A program made the translations under genes and the position numbers. Shown here piece after piece: positions 9,550 to 21,081 of a DNA stretch of 64,000 nt. How positions within the stretch are numbered: the first letter of the stretch is position 1; every line of letters begins with the position of its first letter. Origin of the DNA: Schizochytrium sp. TIO01 (Eukaryota > Sar > Bigyra > Thraustochytrida > Thraustochytriidae); NCBI GenBank assembly GCA_004764695.1, contig SMSO01000032.1:3064501-3128500 (forward strand). Direction: 5' to 3'. Under the pieces are notes generated by a model that saw nothing but the letters and a program-made list of their open reading frames with translations, had not been told where the DNA came from and ran no database searches.

Positions 9550-11784
9550 CTTCTTATGCTGCTAAGATTGCCCGACTCCCTCGCTCGTTTCCTCTTTAAC
9601 TCTCGTTCACACGACACCACGTCTATACAACGTACGAAGCGGTCTTTCCGTGGAGGAGTATTATGGGCGTGCGTTTAACAAAACGCGCTCTTTACGCGTT
9701 GCTGGCGCAAGTTCGTGAAAAGGGGGACGAGGTTTTGCGAATTGAATGACAGAACTTCTGCGACTTTTGCGCTGTGATGTTAACTCCTCATGCTATAGCT
9801 CCTTACCTAGTCCATGAATTAGTACAATTGTAGTCCTGCTACTATTACTTCTGCATAGGGTTCTATATAGATATGGTGCGTATCTAATACTTTAAAGTAG
9901 ATAACCCATTCTGCTTATTAATTTTTGCCTAGTATTGTACAGTATTGTACGAGAGAACTTGAAGCACGAGAATGAGCAAGTCAGCCTATCATTCTCGGAG
10001 AAACCAGAGAAATGAACTGCTCAGAGATAACAATTGATGGCTGATCGTACACCAGATCTTATTTATTGTTTCTGCGGGTGTCTTGAACACTACGAAGTTG
10101 AGAAGGTTGAGCAACTAGTGCTAGCTAGTAACATGAGATTGAAAAAATGGAAAAGCAGCCAACTGGCTTCTTTCCTATGAGTGAACTACTTTCATCGTAA
10201 GCAACACATTCTCAAAACATTTTTAGTTTTCAGTTATTAGTTATACGCCTAATCATATCATCATATCATAGCCTATATAAATTTATTTTTTAATTATTAA
10301 AACTAAAAAAGGAGTAGGTAGTAGCAGAAGTAGCATATACCACTCTCGCTAATCAAGGGCAACTCATTAATTTAGGTAAAACTCAAGACAAATACTATAG
10401 TAGCCTCACTCAGCTTAAACTAATAAGCCAGTCACATCCACTAGGTAGTACGTAGTAGCTGTGCTCTGCTTTCATTTTTTCCTAATAGAAGGCAATGAGT
10501 CATTGTTCTGCCTTGAGCTTAAAAGATTGTAAGGAGAGGCAGAGCTGGGTGTACTAATAAACAATTAGCCTTGACAGGTGAGAGTGTCTTGGAGCCAGAC
10601 CTATCTTGCTTGTAGTTCCTACCTAGTAACTATGATTTACGAAAGTGTACTATTAGGTGTGGATGTTCAGGTCGCTCAATGAATTTGTGTCAACCTGTAA
10701 GCTGGCTATCGCCGCCCTGATCTACACAGTCCCATACATCCCAACTTTGAATTGATGGGTGAACAAATCGTTTTATCAAAACTATGGAAGTACTAGAAGG
10801 CAGGTATGTAAATACTACTAGTCCTGGGAGAAAAGAAAATAAATTTCCTCAGCCATGGCTCAAGCTGGCAACTCCTTCAACTAATATGATACGCACGATA
10901 CAAATTGCAGAGTTTGCAAATAGCTTATTTTTCCATAATTAGCTATCCGTTGTGAGAGCTCCATCTGCCTGACGGGTTATGGTTCAGTCAAGCTCATGAC
11001 CTATTAAAGGTATCAGTTTTACATATACTTTCACGTGAAGCATTCCAGAGATCCGCACCATTAGTACAGCTGTACTCTCATCCCGAGGGCTTCCGAGTCT
11101 GCATCACCTTTGGCAAAAACTTAGATTATTTTTTTCCTACTTTACGTTGGTTACTACCCACCTTGGACTAAAGGGATCGACAGTGCAGGGTAATCATGGC
11201 CTAAGGCTCAAACTTACCCAATTAAAGGATTGCTCAAACCACCTTCAAATTTCTACATGAGCCTATAAGTGGTTTGTTTTAACATGTTTTAGTCCTTTAT
11301 TTGGGTTTTCAGGTAGAAAATGCATTGCATATGACCCCTCTGACCAGTGTAAAGGAATACCCAGTGAAATAAATTACCTAGTGTACATGAGACCATAGCT
11401 AAACGCCACATCGACTTGCATAGCAAAGATAAAAACCAAGTCACTCAAACAATTTTGAATTAAAGTTAAACGTATGATAGATTCATATATGAATAGAGAA
11501 CTCACACTCAAACACCAAGCAGCTTTTCACTAGAGACGTTCCTTGGAAAACTGACTACAAGTGAGAACTCTACTTGCCGTAATAGTGAACTAAACAGTTG
11601 CAAGTGTGCAAATATTTCTTCACGAGCAGGTTGGGTTCTTATGTATGAACACGGCTTTGTATTGACTTGTGGTATCAGAACAACCATATCAGACAGCCAG
11701 TTCGAACAGATATACTAATCTAGAAAATTCATTGTAATTACTATCTCGCAAGTCGTTTGCCAAAAAGGCTGGGAGATGTCTCGC
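9550..11784. other. 2.2-kb AT-rich spacer
   Basis: No coding frame with family resemblance and no RNA gene is seen. It contains one clear dispersed short repeat (10335-10394, minus) and a partial one ending near 10580. CTAG and TAGGTA-like words are common. Confidence 0.4.
10335..10394 (-). repeat. dispersed short repeat (DSR), copy 2
   Basis: Minus-strand copy: TTGTCTTGAGTTTTACCTAA at the start and GATTAGCGAGAGTGGTATA at the end. The middle matches the family's GAGTT...CCT block. Confidence 0.6.
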
Positions 11785-12931
11785 TCAGCGACGTTGAGAA
11801 CGGATTTTGGCTCTGGGTAGCATTGAACGAATCTCATCATTGTCATCTGAGGATTGCACAAAGTAAGCCAGGTTCGTTCGAGTTTTCTTCCTAGCTACGT
11901 GACCATGTTTAACTAATGTTGCAAGATACTCGTTGACCTGAAGTACAGAGCACCCACAACAGCGAACAATATCCCCTAGTGCACAGCCCTATGTTTCCAG
12001 TACCAACATTCATCAACGAGCCAATAGAAAAGTGTCAGTCTCCATACTACAATATATTAGAAAATCCTCGATCAGAAAACTTAAAGGTATCAGAATGTAA
12101 GGGACAGATAAACTTACTGGACTTGTGACAATAGCACAATAGATGCGCTCCAGACGCTTAGTATGATCGGGTTGAGAATATTTTCGAGGGAGGGTTCCCA
12201 AGATCTTTTCTCTGACGGGGGTCCAAGCATTAATCCTGGTCTGCGTCTTGCGAGACGTCTCACTATTACCGCTAACGTCTAAGGTTTTCTTTGGCTTCTG
12301 CGTTGCCAAAGGTCCCCGGCTAGAATTAGAGTTTAATACTTCAGGTTTTACGCGTGTAGTCTGTCCAACTGAATTCTTCTGGATTTCGACATGTGCAAGA
12401 CCGTTTCCGAGCCCTGTGGTGGACGGATTTTGCGTGGATGGGTTGTGTTCCACCTCTAATGAAGCAGGCATCTTTTTTTCCTGAGCTATTGCGTTCCTCC
12501 TGGCAACATCTTCTGCCAATCGTTTTTTATCCAATGTACGCTCACGCTGAAGGAGCGCTACAGAGCCTGTCAGGCGTCCTGTGAGACAAGAACTCAATTA
12601 CATAAGCATTGCGAAATGCCCGAAAGAATTTGTTAGCCCAGTGAATCTGCTTGCACTTCTGTTATAAATAGACAAATTCACTGAAGTCGCACAGTTTCAT
12701 CCTGCTCAAACATAAGTAGTAGTATGGCAGATATACTGATAGAAACACTTCAGGTCTTTTATCGAGCATCGAGTTTGTAGGTCAGTGTAGCTCTACGAAA
12801 GCTTAAAACGTACCGAACGAAGAGTTCCACTCCTCTAAATGAACATCAGTTTGCTTTAGGGCGTCCAAATGTGTTGAAAAGAGCGAAACTTCGTGAGCTA
12901 AGTCGAGGATTGCAGCGTTTAAGATCTCCAT
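11785..12931 (-). CDS. three-exon gene: Dam1-like N-terminus (weak), winged-helix C-terminus
   Basis: Exons 12814-12931, 12118-12578 and 11785-11988, joined by two GT-AG introns, keep one frame and give 260 residues. Exon 1 starts with ATG (MEILNAAILDLAHEVSLF) and is amphipathic helix. Across the first junction runs LEEWNSSFGRLTGSV, which resembles the FNESFASFLYGL signature of the DASH/Dam1 kinetochore subunit, but only weakly. A charged coiled segment (ERTLDKKRLAEDVARRNAI) and a basic disordered middle follow. The end of exon 2 and exon 3 read as a helix-turn-helix/winged helix (LERIYCAIVTSP, then ALGDIVRCCGCSVLQVNEYL, then LVKHGHVARKKTRTNLAYFV) and end in a basic tail. No confident family assignment is made. 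Alternatives are a chromatin or transcription protein with a winged helix, or an unrelated coiled-coil protein. Confidence 0.7.
12117..12119 (-). other. exon 2/intron 2 donor boundary of the three-exon gene
   Basis: On the minus strand exon 2 ends AGTCCA at 12118 and the intron begins GTAAGTTT at 12117. The intron runs to 11989 (129 nt) and ends GGAAACATAG before exon 3 at 11988. Confidence 0.7.
12579..12813 (-). other. intron 1 of the three-exon gene
   Basis: Donor TTCG|GTACGT at 12814/12813 and acceptor TTGTCTCACAG|GA at 12579/12578; 235 nt, phase 1. The phase is compatible with the open frames on both sides, which is the main support. Confidence 0.7.
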
Positions 12932-13393
12932 CGCAGACGTTTGGGGTTTGCTTGCCCGGAGCCCACGTTGTCCCCCTTCCTATATCTATTCGTGTGCAAG
13001 TTTGATATGTCAACCGCCTTCTGTTTGCTGCCCCAACTGGTTAGTTCTCAGATTGTTTGCCTTAAGCAAGTTCCGCTTGCTCGAGACATTTGGGCGGTTT
13101 TCTGCGTTTCCCTTCATGGACAAACACCTACTATGTCTCTACTCCTATGATCAATTCCTCTGCCTAAGTAAAAGTTTCAAGTTAAAATGATTTTTTGTTT
13201 TTTTTGTTTTGTTTTTCTAAAAGGTATCTATTGTTAAGAATAAGTAACACTAGATCTTCAACGAGGTCACAGAAAATCTCAGTAATGAGTCACTCTATTG
13301 GAGGTTAGCTGATTATTTGACTGTAACTCCCCGCTTCGTATTGGAGCATATAAGTCATGGCAAAACATCGAAGCTTCTTCGCGCGCGAGAAGT

Positions 13394-13459
13394 AATGACT
13401 TGAGTTTTTATTAGAGCTAATTAATTTTAACTTATTACATCTGACAAGTGAGAGTAAAA
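13394..13459 (+). repeat. dispersed short repeat (DSR), copy 3
   Basis: Begins AATGACTTGAGTTTTTATTA and ends CATCTGACAAGTGAGAGTAA. The middle TTTTAACTTA matches the family. Confidence 0.6.
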
Positions 13460-13479
13460 AGCTCAGTGATACACGGTGA

Positions 13480-13890
13480 AAACTACAGCGTTATCCTTTT
13501 GCCTAAATTTGAAACCTCAACAAGTAAAGAAGAATGATCAAAATCAAGACTGTTCGAGTGATGTGTCGTTGGCTTCCGACAAGCACATACTCACAAAGCC
13601 GAGCCTTTCTCCCGCCAGTGGTGTAAACTGGTTGTTTGCTGAGCAGATTGCACTGCAAAACCACGTAATGCATGTGGTGACAAGCTTGGAGCATCCCATG
13701 TTTTCAAATACCCCAAATGCAAACACGTAAGCAATCAACCGTGATATCCACGCCGCCAGAGGCATCATTTTGCGTTACCTGTCCAATGACATTATTTAAG
13801 AATTGTATTTGAGTCGCAGGTTAGTTTTTAAACCGCTATTGAGCCTTGGCCACCATTGGATATGCAAGTTTGCAAACTTTATAGGTTAAT
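13480..13890 (+). pseudogene. degenerate coding-like repeat, copy A
   Basis: About 410 bp aligned by eye to 63610-64000 at the far end of the window, with indels. One frame of copy A reads KTTALSFCLNL, then DQNQDCSSDVS, then SGVNWLFAEQIALQ. The corresponding frame of copy B reads GSGKTTVLSFA, DQNQDSSKDVS and SGVNWLFAESIALQ. Both copies acquire stops and frame changes. The GSGKTT string in copy B looks like a Walker A loop. It is probably a relic of a mobile element or of a gene family; the family is not recognised. Confidence 0.5.
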
Positions 13891-14681
13891 TTCAAAGTGC
13901 CCACATTACGCTTTTCGTGTACATGCAACCTGAATTCGTCCAGATAAAGCCCGAGAGCCCTTCCTTTAGACCTGTACCATACCTCACCGAACTTGAATTG
14001 TCACTTTAGCTAGACCTAGCCCAAGTACTAGTCGATATCGATTTGGTTCAAAAATACCCTTCTTCCATGTGGAAAGTTTGGTGGGCCAAATCTGCCAGCT
14101 AGGTCGGTATGTTCACGTTCTAGTTGATTTTTTAAATTAAGCAAATCCTAGCTGATCCTCTAGGGATACGATAGAATTGTGGTATGGAGTAGTACTCTAG
14201 AGATCTTTTAGTTTTGTTTTGTTTTTTCTTCATCTCGATTGCTCCTACTCCTCTCACTCATTTATAACAGCCTCCCTTTGAGAAAACAGATTTTTAATGC
14301 TTCTTTTTCTTTTTTTCTTCTTTTTATTTCAGATAAAAAATTTATTGTTCCTGGCTGTAAAGAAAGGAGTATTGAGAGTGACCCAGCGGCAATAATAATA
14401 AGTTAGAATAATAATAGGGGATGGCAACCCTATGCTTGGTAGTGTTGTACCTTATGTCTAGTCTTGAACAACTTAAACTTGCACTGTCCTGGATGTAAAT
14501 CCGAAATAGAGAACCTCACCTCCAAAGAAGCAATCTCAGGGGACGATCGCCCTCCCTGTTATAAGTTGAATCGAGAATTAGAATCTTCGAGCCAGCACTG
14601 TTGAGAGAAAGCCCTTGAGCTTGAGCAATCGCCACTACACATCGCAGGTTATAGCCTGGCCTTGGACAAAGCGTGACTGAT

Positions 14682-15734
14682 ATGCTTGTATTATCTGATG
14701 TCGTTGTGCGTCAACGGGCCCATGTATGGCGCATCATCAAAGCCAACGAACGAGCTTTCTTGGATTTGCACAACGGAGACGCCTTGATCCCTCCACGCAT
14801 TATTCTTGAATTTCCGGGTATGCAAGGAGCATCATTGTTCAAACCTGGAAGCTTCAAAAACTCTCGTCTTTTCGGACAAAAGGTTATAAATGTAAGACCT
14901 GGGAATGCTGCGCGGGGCCTAGGCACAACCCCGGCGGTGATTATGCTTTTTGAAAAAGAGACAGGTGCTACAGAATGCATTATGAATGCTACCTATCTTA
15001 CTGCTTTGAGAACCGCCGCTGGGTCTGCTGTGGCAACCGCAAGGGTAACAAACCCAAAAGTGCGTCGCTTGGTTATCTTTGGAGCAGGACTTCAAGCTGA
15101 GGCCCACGTGAAAACTATGTGCTGCGTACGAGATTTTACAAATGTTATTCTCATTAACCGCAACATCTCTCGTGCAGAAGCGCTGGCAACACAGCTGGAG
15201 AGCGACCTGCAAAACATGCCACGCGACAAGTCAAACAAGACTCTGGGTGATTTAGGCAAAGTTCCCCAAATTCAAGCAGTTGCGAGTGAGGATTTGAGTG
15301 CAGTTGAAGCGGCTTGTCGAGATGCAGATGTGATTTGCACCACAACAGGTAGTTCAACCCCAGTTTTTGAGGGAAGTTGGTTGAAAGATGGAGCACATGT
15401 AAACGCGGTTGGCTCATACCTTCCTGAAAATGCAGAGTTGGATATAATGACAGTCCAGCGCTGCAAGCGCTTGATTGTAGATACGGCAGAAGCTTGGGAT
15501 TCTGGCGATCTACGCAACGCTCTGCTCCAGAAAGTTACATCGAAAGAGAACGCCCTCACCCTAGGCACACTCCTCAATATGGAGCCCCTGACTTACTCGG
15601 TCAAGCAAGGCATTTCGCTTTTTAAGTCAGTTGGATCTGCTGTTCAGGATATTGCATCCGCTCTTCAAGTGTATGAAGATATACAAGAATTGCATGGTGA
15701 TGCTGCAGATTCAATTCAGCAAGTTGAACTTTAG
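14682..15734 (+). CDS. ornithine cyclodeaminase / mu-crystallin family protein
   Basis: A 350-residue NAD(P)-dependent enzyme with the usual OCD/mu-crystallin layout. The N-terminal substrate half has MLVLSDVVVRQ and a conserved Lys at about 67 (GQKVINVRPGN), followed by the TALRTAAGSAVA block with its Arg at about 110. The Rossmann half starts at LVIFGAGLQAEAH (about 131-143) and shows the HVNAVGSY and VDTAEAWDSGDL segments near the end. Members reduce cyclic ketimines or convert L-ornithine to L-proline with ammonia release; the exact substrate cannot be told from sequence. A GTG at 14673 lies in frame, but the ATG at 14682 begins right at the conserved start. It faces AATF across a 752-bp spacer. 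Confidence 0.9.
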   Translation: MLVLSDVVVRQRAHVWRIIKANERAFLDLHNGDALIPPRIILEFPGMQGASLFKPGSFKNSRLFGQKVINVRPGNAARGLGTTPAVIMLFEKETGATECIMNATYLTALRTAAGSAVATARVTNPKVRRLVIFGAGLQAEAHVKTMCCVRDFTNVILINRNISRAEALATQLESDLQNMPRDKSNKTLGDLGKVPQIQAVASEDLSAVEAACRDADVICTTTGSSTPVFEGSWLKDGAHVNAVGSYLPENAELDIMTVQRCKRLIVDTAEAWDSGDLRNALLQKVTSKENALTLGTLLNMEPLTYSVKQGISLFKSVGSAVQDIASALQVYEDIQELHGDAADSIQQVEL

Positions 15735-16486
15735 ATTTATGCTCCCTTTTTTTTTTAAGTATACAACGTTTTTAAGAAATTAGACAGTGAAATGAAAATA
15801 GCTTTATTTGATGATCATGACGAAGACCCGAGCCTCAGTGTAGGGCTATGGTGGAACCATGACGAATAAATATACAAAGAAAATTCAAAATGCCTCCAAT
15901 TTCGTGAAAAGAAAGCTACAAATCCTTATTGAAGAAATATGCATCACGAACTCGTAAGAAATGCTCCTGGCATCAGTTTTGAAGGCTTGAAGCAATTGGA
16001 TTACCAATGGAGTTTAAAGTGGCAAAAGTGAACACAATAGAGTAGGATAATCAGACCTCATGGATAAGAGTCTACCCATTACAACTTAGAATCATGTTAG
16101 GACTTTGTTTTACCTTTCGTTCTTTAGCCAAAATCATTTGCTGCAAATCAAAACTATGGAAACTCTAAGCAACATGTTTTTCAGAAAAGATTTTATTATA
16201 GAACTTATGGGTGCTTTTATTTGGGTTTATCTTGAATTTAACGGTTTGGGAAAGAACTAAAAAAAAAGCTCTCGCACACCGTTTCGTAACGAATATTTTA
16301 CCCTGTTTGGGTACTGTTAGAGGGTAGAGAGACTTGATTTGGATTTCAAAAGAGGGATGCAACCTATATATTTTCAGATTCGCTCCCTTAATAAACTTCG
16401 ATTCCCCTGCATTCTCTGCCAATGATTTTGCCTCCGCCACTTGCAACAAAGGCAACTAGCTATGGCATAATTAAAGGTCGTTTCAA
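15735..16486. other. 3' spacer between convergent genes
   Basis: AT-rich interval holding the 3' ends of the cyclodeaminase and AATF genes. A 96-codon minus-strand frame at 16165-16455 starts only at TTG and shows no family resemblance, so it is not annotated. Confidence 0.45.
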
Positions 16487-17962
16487 TTAGTCCTGGAACA
16501 GAGAAGCGAAAAGCTGCACAGTGTCCACACTGGGCTCCTCTACGGGACGAGGAGCAACAAAGTTGACTAGTTTCTCGTGGACAGTGTAACGAAGCTTGCG
16601 ACCTTTGCTGGCTTGAGTGTCAACATCGCGTTTCTTTTTCTTCTTGTTTTCTCGATCAAGTTTTCGACGAAGCCTCTCTTGGACATCTTCATCATCCACT
16701 TCTGCAACGCGAGCAGCACTTGTTGCATTGCTGGAACTCACAAAGGCGAGCAGGAGTTGCTGATAAAAGGACGAATCATTGTACACTTCAGGATCAACTT
16801 CGCCTTCACCACTGTTGTTCACTGGCTTGGGATTCACGGCAGATGATTTGGCGTGATCAGATACCCCCCCAATAGGACTGACGCCGGGTGGGCGAATTTG
16901 TGAGCGAGCAAGAAAAGCATCGCCGCCCTGCATAACCTCATTCACCTGCTCGGAGATTGAGCGATTGACAGCCTTAAGAGCTTTGCGTCCTCCTTTTGAC
17001 TCGGTCATACGCCGATGCCAAATATCAAAAGTCTCCTCTACAAAAGTTTGTGCCTGCTGGTTGCCTACCTCAATAGCGGACCATGAAGGGGAGCGCTTGC
17101 GTTTGCGCGAGCTTTCAAGCACGTTCGATGACAAGGTCGCGCTTTCAATCAAGGAAGGCAAGAAATGTGACTGGGCTTTGTCTGTTGTTTCGCGAATCTG
17201 TATGAGTTTATCAACGATGTCTCCGAGTTTGTTTGCGCAGGATGACATGAGTTCTTTGGCTTCCTGGACCTTTTCGGTGTTTACACCCGTTTCTGCAACT
17301 TCTGTCAAAGAAATGTCAGGAGAAGGGAACCGAAAAGAGGATTGCACAAGGCCTTGGAGGCGTATCCTAAGTCCAACAAGCTCGCACCACAATGAGTATT
17401 GATTTTTGACGTGCTGTGGATCCTGGCGTGATGCCCGAGGCTTACGGAGCAACATGCTAGCCTTTTTGGCCTTTTCATCTTCCTCAGACTCAGACTCGGA
17501 CTCATCAACATCAGAGACGCTACTATCAGATGCATCTTCACTCTTGTCCACCTCGTCGCCTTCAGCATCGTCTGATATGAGTGCATCAACCATCTCCATG
17601 CCATCCTCACTAGCATCATCCTCATCGCTATTCAGATCGTGCTGACCAATAATATTGTTTTCATCGCCTTCAAGGTCTTCAAAGTCTTCATCGTCATCCT
17701 CATCATCACTAGTGGTGAGCAATTGAGCTCGTGAGACCTTGCGACCACTATATTTTGGTTCGGAAAGAAGCTCACTTTGGCGAAGCCTGCGACCTTCAGG
17801 TTTCTTCACCGATGCTTGGACATCTGTTTCCGGATGCAAGCGTTCCTTTGACTTTTTCCGTGCCGAGAGGACATCTCCAAAATCATCAGCTGCTTCAGGG
17901 TCAATTGACTCTGGAGCTGCTTTGTTGAATTTGGCTAGGGCCTTTGCCAAAGATGAACTCAT
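16487..17962 (-). CDS. AATF: AATF/Bfr2 (TRAUB) ribosome biogenesis factor
   Basis: A 491-residue nucleolar protein of the AATF/Che-1/Bfr2 family, needed for early 18S rRNA processing in the small-subunit processome. It opens with a short Leu/Ala helix and DPEAADDFGDV. A long acidic stretch (about 75-165, with DDEDDDEDFEDLEGDE and ESESESEEDEKAKK) follows. The AATF leucine-zipper domain comes next (LVGLRIRLQGLVQ onward). The C-terminal TRAUB domain has YNDSSFYQQLLLAFV, a basic KKKKRDVDTQASKGRKLRYT block and HEKLVNFVAPRP, and ends VQLFASLFQD. The open frame begins at a TTG three codons earlier; ATG at 17960-17962 is taken as start. No introns are seen. Confidence 0.92.
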   Translation of the reverse strand: MSSSLAKALAKFNKAAPESIDPEAADDFGDVLSARKKSKERLHPETDVQASVKKPEGRRLRQSELLSEPKYSGRKVSRAQLLTTSDDEDDDEDFEDLEGDENNIIGQHDLNSDEDDASEDGMEMVDALISDDAEGDEVDKSEDASDSSVSDVDESESESEEDEKAKKASMLLRKPRASRQDPQHVKNQYSLWCELVGLRIRLQGLVQSSFRFPSPDISLTEVAETGVNTEKVQEAKELMSSCANKLGDIVDKLIQIRETTDKAQSHFLPSLIESATLSSNVLESSRKRKRSPSWSAIEVGNQQAQTFVEETFDIWHRRMTESKGGRKALKAVNRSISEQVNEVMQGGDAFLARSQIRPPGVSPIGGVSDHAKSSAVNPKPVNNSGEGEVDPEVYNDSSFYQQLLLAFVSSSNATSAARVAEVDDEDVQERLRRKLDRENKKKKKRDVDTQASKGRKLRYTVHEKLVNFVAPRPVEEPSVDTVQLFASLFQD

Positions 17963-20900
17963 GGTTGTCAAAAGAGAACAATATCGCCGATCAGTTTACA
18001 CACTAGCGCAAGTTGTCACCGCGACAACCACTGCTTCTTGGCAAAAGTCAGATCAACCAAATCCAAGCGAACGCGATTGACGAGTGGACAAGAGGATACC
18101 TTGTCTAACGCTAATGATTGGCAGAGTGTTCTGCAGTCAAGCCGTCAACTCAATGCAGAGCGCACTGTCAGGCTGGCTGTCCAGCGAAGACTCACTGCAA
18201 CCAGGCACAGTCAAAGTATGGTCAATGAATGATGAACGAGCCCTGCGTTAGAAAGAGGCGAGACTTTCCAAGGCAAGAACTCCACCCATCACTCCTTAAG
18301 AATTATTTATTGATTGGTAAGGATTGAAGCATCATAGGTATGGTCGTATCAGTACTTAGGCAGCTACAGTCAATACTAATACCAACACTATTAAATACTT
18401 AGTAGAAAAAGTACCATATGAGCTTTGAAAAATAAAATTATTAAAAATCATTAGGTTGTTTTTAAATTGTAAAAAATATATGCAACATCATGATAGGTAG
18501 GCCTGCCCCTAGTTTCAACTCACATCTAGTATTACGTCACTATCACTGCAACTCGTATCTTATCATGATCAATATATTTATTTTTTTATATATATATTTT
18601 TTATATATATCCTAGTAGTAGTAGGCCTATAAATAATAATAAAATTCGGGTGAACTCGATCATTTTAAAGTAGTACTACTGTTATTACTATTAATAGTTA
18701 TATCCCTGACTCCTTGCCTTTCAATACCTACCCACCACCACTCATGGATCATGAGCCAGTCTACCTAGGTATTATCCTATGACCTAATAACACCGGCAAA
18801 GTCGTATCTCACTTCAGCAACTCTTCCACTTGAGTAAAAATTCAAATCAAACCATGTCAACGCAACACTGGAAGATACCTGATACGACCTACTACAGCCT
18901 ACATGAAATCTGCTCACTTTAGCTATGATTTTACTCGATTAAAATCTCAAAGCTGTGACACATGCAATTCTTGCTTATTATCGTTGTAATATAATCTTAC
19001 AATGCTATAATATAGGGTCTTCTAGCCGAACTTTGGCGGCATGGTAGCAGTCATGCATGGACAGAGGATAATGTCTTGGAATGATTTGAATAAGATGTTT
19101 TGACTGACTGTCGGTGATGAGAAATAACTGAGCGCTCTCACCTCATAGCTTTTTCTTCCTTTTTGACATAGTTCGGTCATTGCATTGTGGATCTGGGTTA
19201 TACACTGCTAGGTAAGGAAATAGAGGTGCTAAGCAAATTAGTTTCTTCAGTTGATTGTCCATCATGTGGCCTCTACAGAAATTCTTGAAAAGAAGATGAA
19301 ACAGGGTTTTCTATACCCTCATCAAGAATGCAAAAGGAACCCCATGCTTGCTGTTTTCGATATGGCTTCTTGGTGTTTTTTCTTGTAATTCTGACTGACC
19401 TACTTGCTTTCATATCTACATTTATGACTACAAGAAGAAGGTTGAAGTCCCGTATATTGTATATTGTCAGATATTATCCCGTAGAACTTTCACTCCCTCG
19501 GAGACCAGCAATAAGGCGCTAAGTATGCGCGTGCACTTAAGAAATAATCGGTACCGACGTGTACTAGCATAATCCTTCTACGACCTTGTGCAGAAACAAG
19601 AGCCTCACCATTTTTTGCTTATACTTAGGTGGGTTATCTTTAAATACCAGTACAACTGTCTTATTCTATCTCATCTTAACTTTTATGCTATTGTTTGTTT
19701 TTTTCCAACGGATATAATAAAAAATCAACTAGACAAAAGATTCTTTCATAAGCTGGTACCGATGATATTGTGATGCACAATGTTACTGTATCATTCATAA
19801 GATAATACAATCATAGGATAGGTAAGCATTGTCGCGTTAGGTCCTTGGTGGAATATTTAGCCTTTATAATAAATATTTTCTCTTTCCCTTGTTTCTAAAC
19901 GTTTTGGTCACACAACAACGTTCAAAACATACGCCCTGACTGAAGAGGAGAAAATTAGGTATGATAGAGATAAGTTAATCATACTGGCCATATTTAACTG
20001 TGTAGCTGAGAGCTTTAAACGCATCTACATTGTATTTATTTCTTGATGAGCAGAATAGTCCCATTAGTCATGGTTTCACCACAATATGTCTGTCGAGAGA
20101 ATAAAACCTATCAACAAAACTTTGAACATCGCTATTTCCATGAAAAGCGCCGCACCAGTCATGGTAACCACTCGTGTGTTGTTGCTTTAGCCAGCAATGT
20201 GAGTAAGCAGCATAATTCGAGTACAGAACAATATTCACATGACTTAATTTTAGATAACAATGCCTTGGTATTGATGGGAGGCATAAAACTCAAATTGTTA
20301 TTTTCTCATCCATACCAAGTCATCATCAGCAACAACAGCAACAAAGTATGTAGGTACTACCCCTAGAGGAAGAAACAGAAATGGTTTCAATGAGGTATTA
20401 CGCAGGCTCCCTACTAAGGCCCTTTTCGAGATAGATTTAGGTATTTAAGTTTTTACTTTTGAATTATTATGACTGGTGTGAGTTGCCTATTCTTTTATCA
20501 TTCATTCGTACGCACCATTTTTATCTCTTTTTTTTCTTTCCTTTTCTTTTCTTTGGAAAAGTTTTTTACTACGAGGTACTCTACCTAACATAATATATAG
20601 TATACGAACAACCGCTACCTGTTGAAAAGGCAGTGTAGAAGAGTACCGTCATGGTCTACAGTTGCAGAAATACCTAGATAGTTATTGTCTGGGAGATCAA
20701 GGGCGCTCTTTGGCAAGTTTGAGCAAGGCAGTCTACTCTCGTGCCCTCTCGCTCTCTTTCAGTTGACTGCGTTTTCAACTTCAACAGCCCAAGGCTTTAA
20801 AATAAGGAGAGGAGTTCGTCCTCCAATCAGTGACCGCTATTGCTAAAGGCTCTGTTGTGCTCAAACGCATAGCGGCGACATCTATCATCCAAAAAGAGCT

Positions 20901-21081
20901 CCATTGTTGAATATTCACGTCTTTCTCTCTCTTTCTCTCTTTCTCTCTGTGCCTCTTGTGCTATATTTTATTGCCCGGTGTCTAAGCTGTAAAGTTGTTC
21001 CCTTGTGTCAAACAAAACAGAAGACCAAATTGCTTCTGCCTTACCTTATAGCAAAGACAGACAAAACCTTCAAAATATGCA
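17963..21081. other. 3.1-kb divergent intergenic region
   Basis: Spacer between AATF and the coiled-coil gene. It holds a half copy of the dispersed short repeat (18819-18853, minus), an AT-rich stretch with TATATA runs near 18570-18620, and a CT tract just before the coiled-coil gene. A 106-codon frame from ATG 20046 to 20366 lacks any resemblance to known proteins and was left out. Confidence 0.4.
20921..20949. repeat. CTTT/CTCT microsatellite
   Basis: Pure pyrimidine run of CTTTCTCTCT units about 135 bp before the coiled-coil gene's ATG. It lies in the likely 5' leader or promoter. Confidence 0.8.

Larger units (their letters stand above)
12932..14681. other. spacer with one DSR and one degenerate P-loop repeat
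   Basis: A 1.75-kb interval between two divergent genes. It contains a dispersed short repeat at 13394-13459 and a degenerate coding-like repeat at about 13480-13890. The rest is AT-rich, with T-rich runs around 13193-13215 and 14205-14330, and shows no gene. Confidence 0.4.

Noticed and set aside
16165-16455. 96-codon minus-strand frame downstream of AATF
   Set aside because: Starts at TTG, unrelated to known proteins, and lies where the AATF 3' UTR is expected.
20046-20366. 106-codon ATG-started frame in the AATF/coiled-coil spacer
   Set aside because: No family resemblance, composition like the surrounding spacer, no promoter or partner exon visible.
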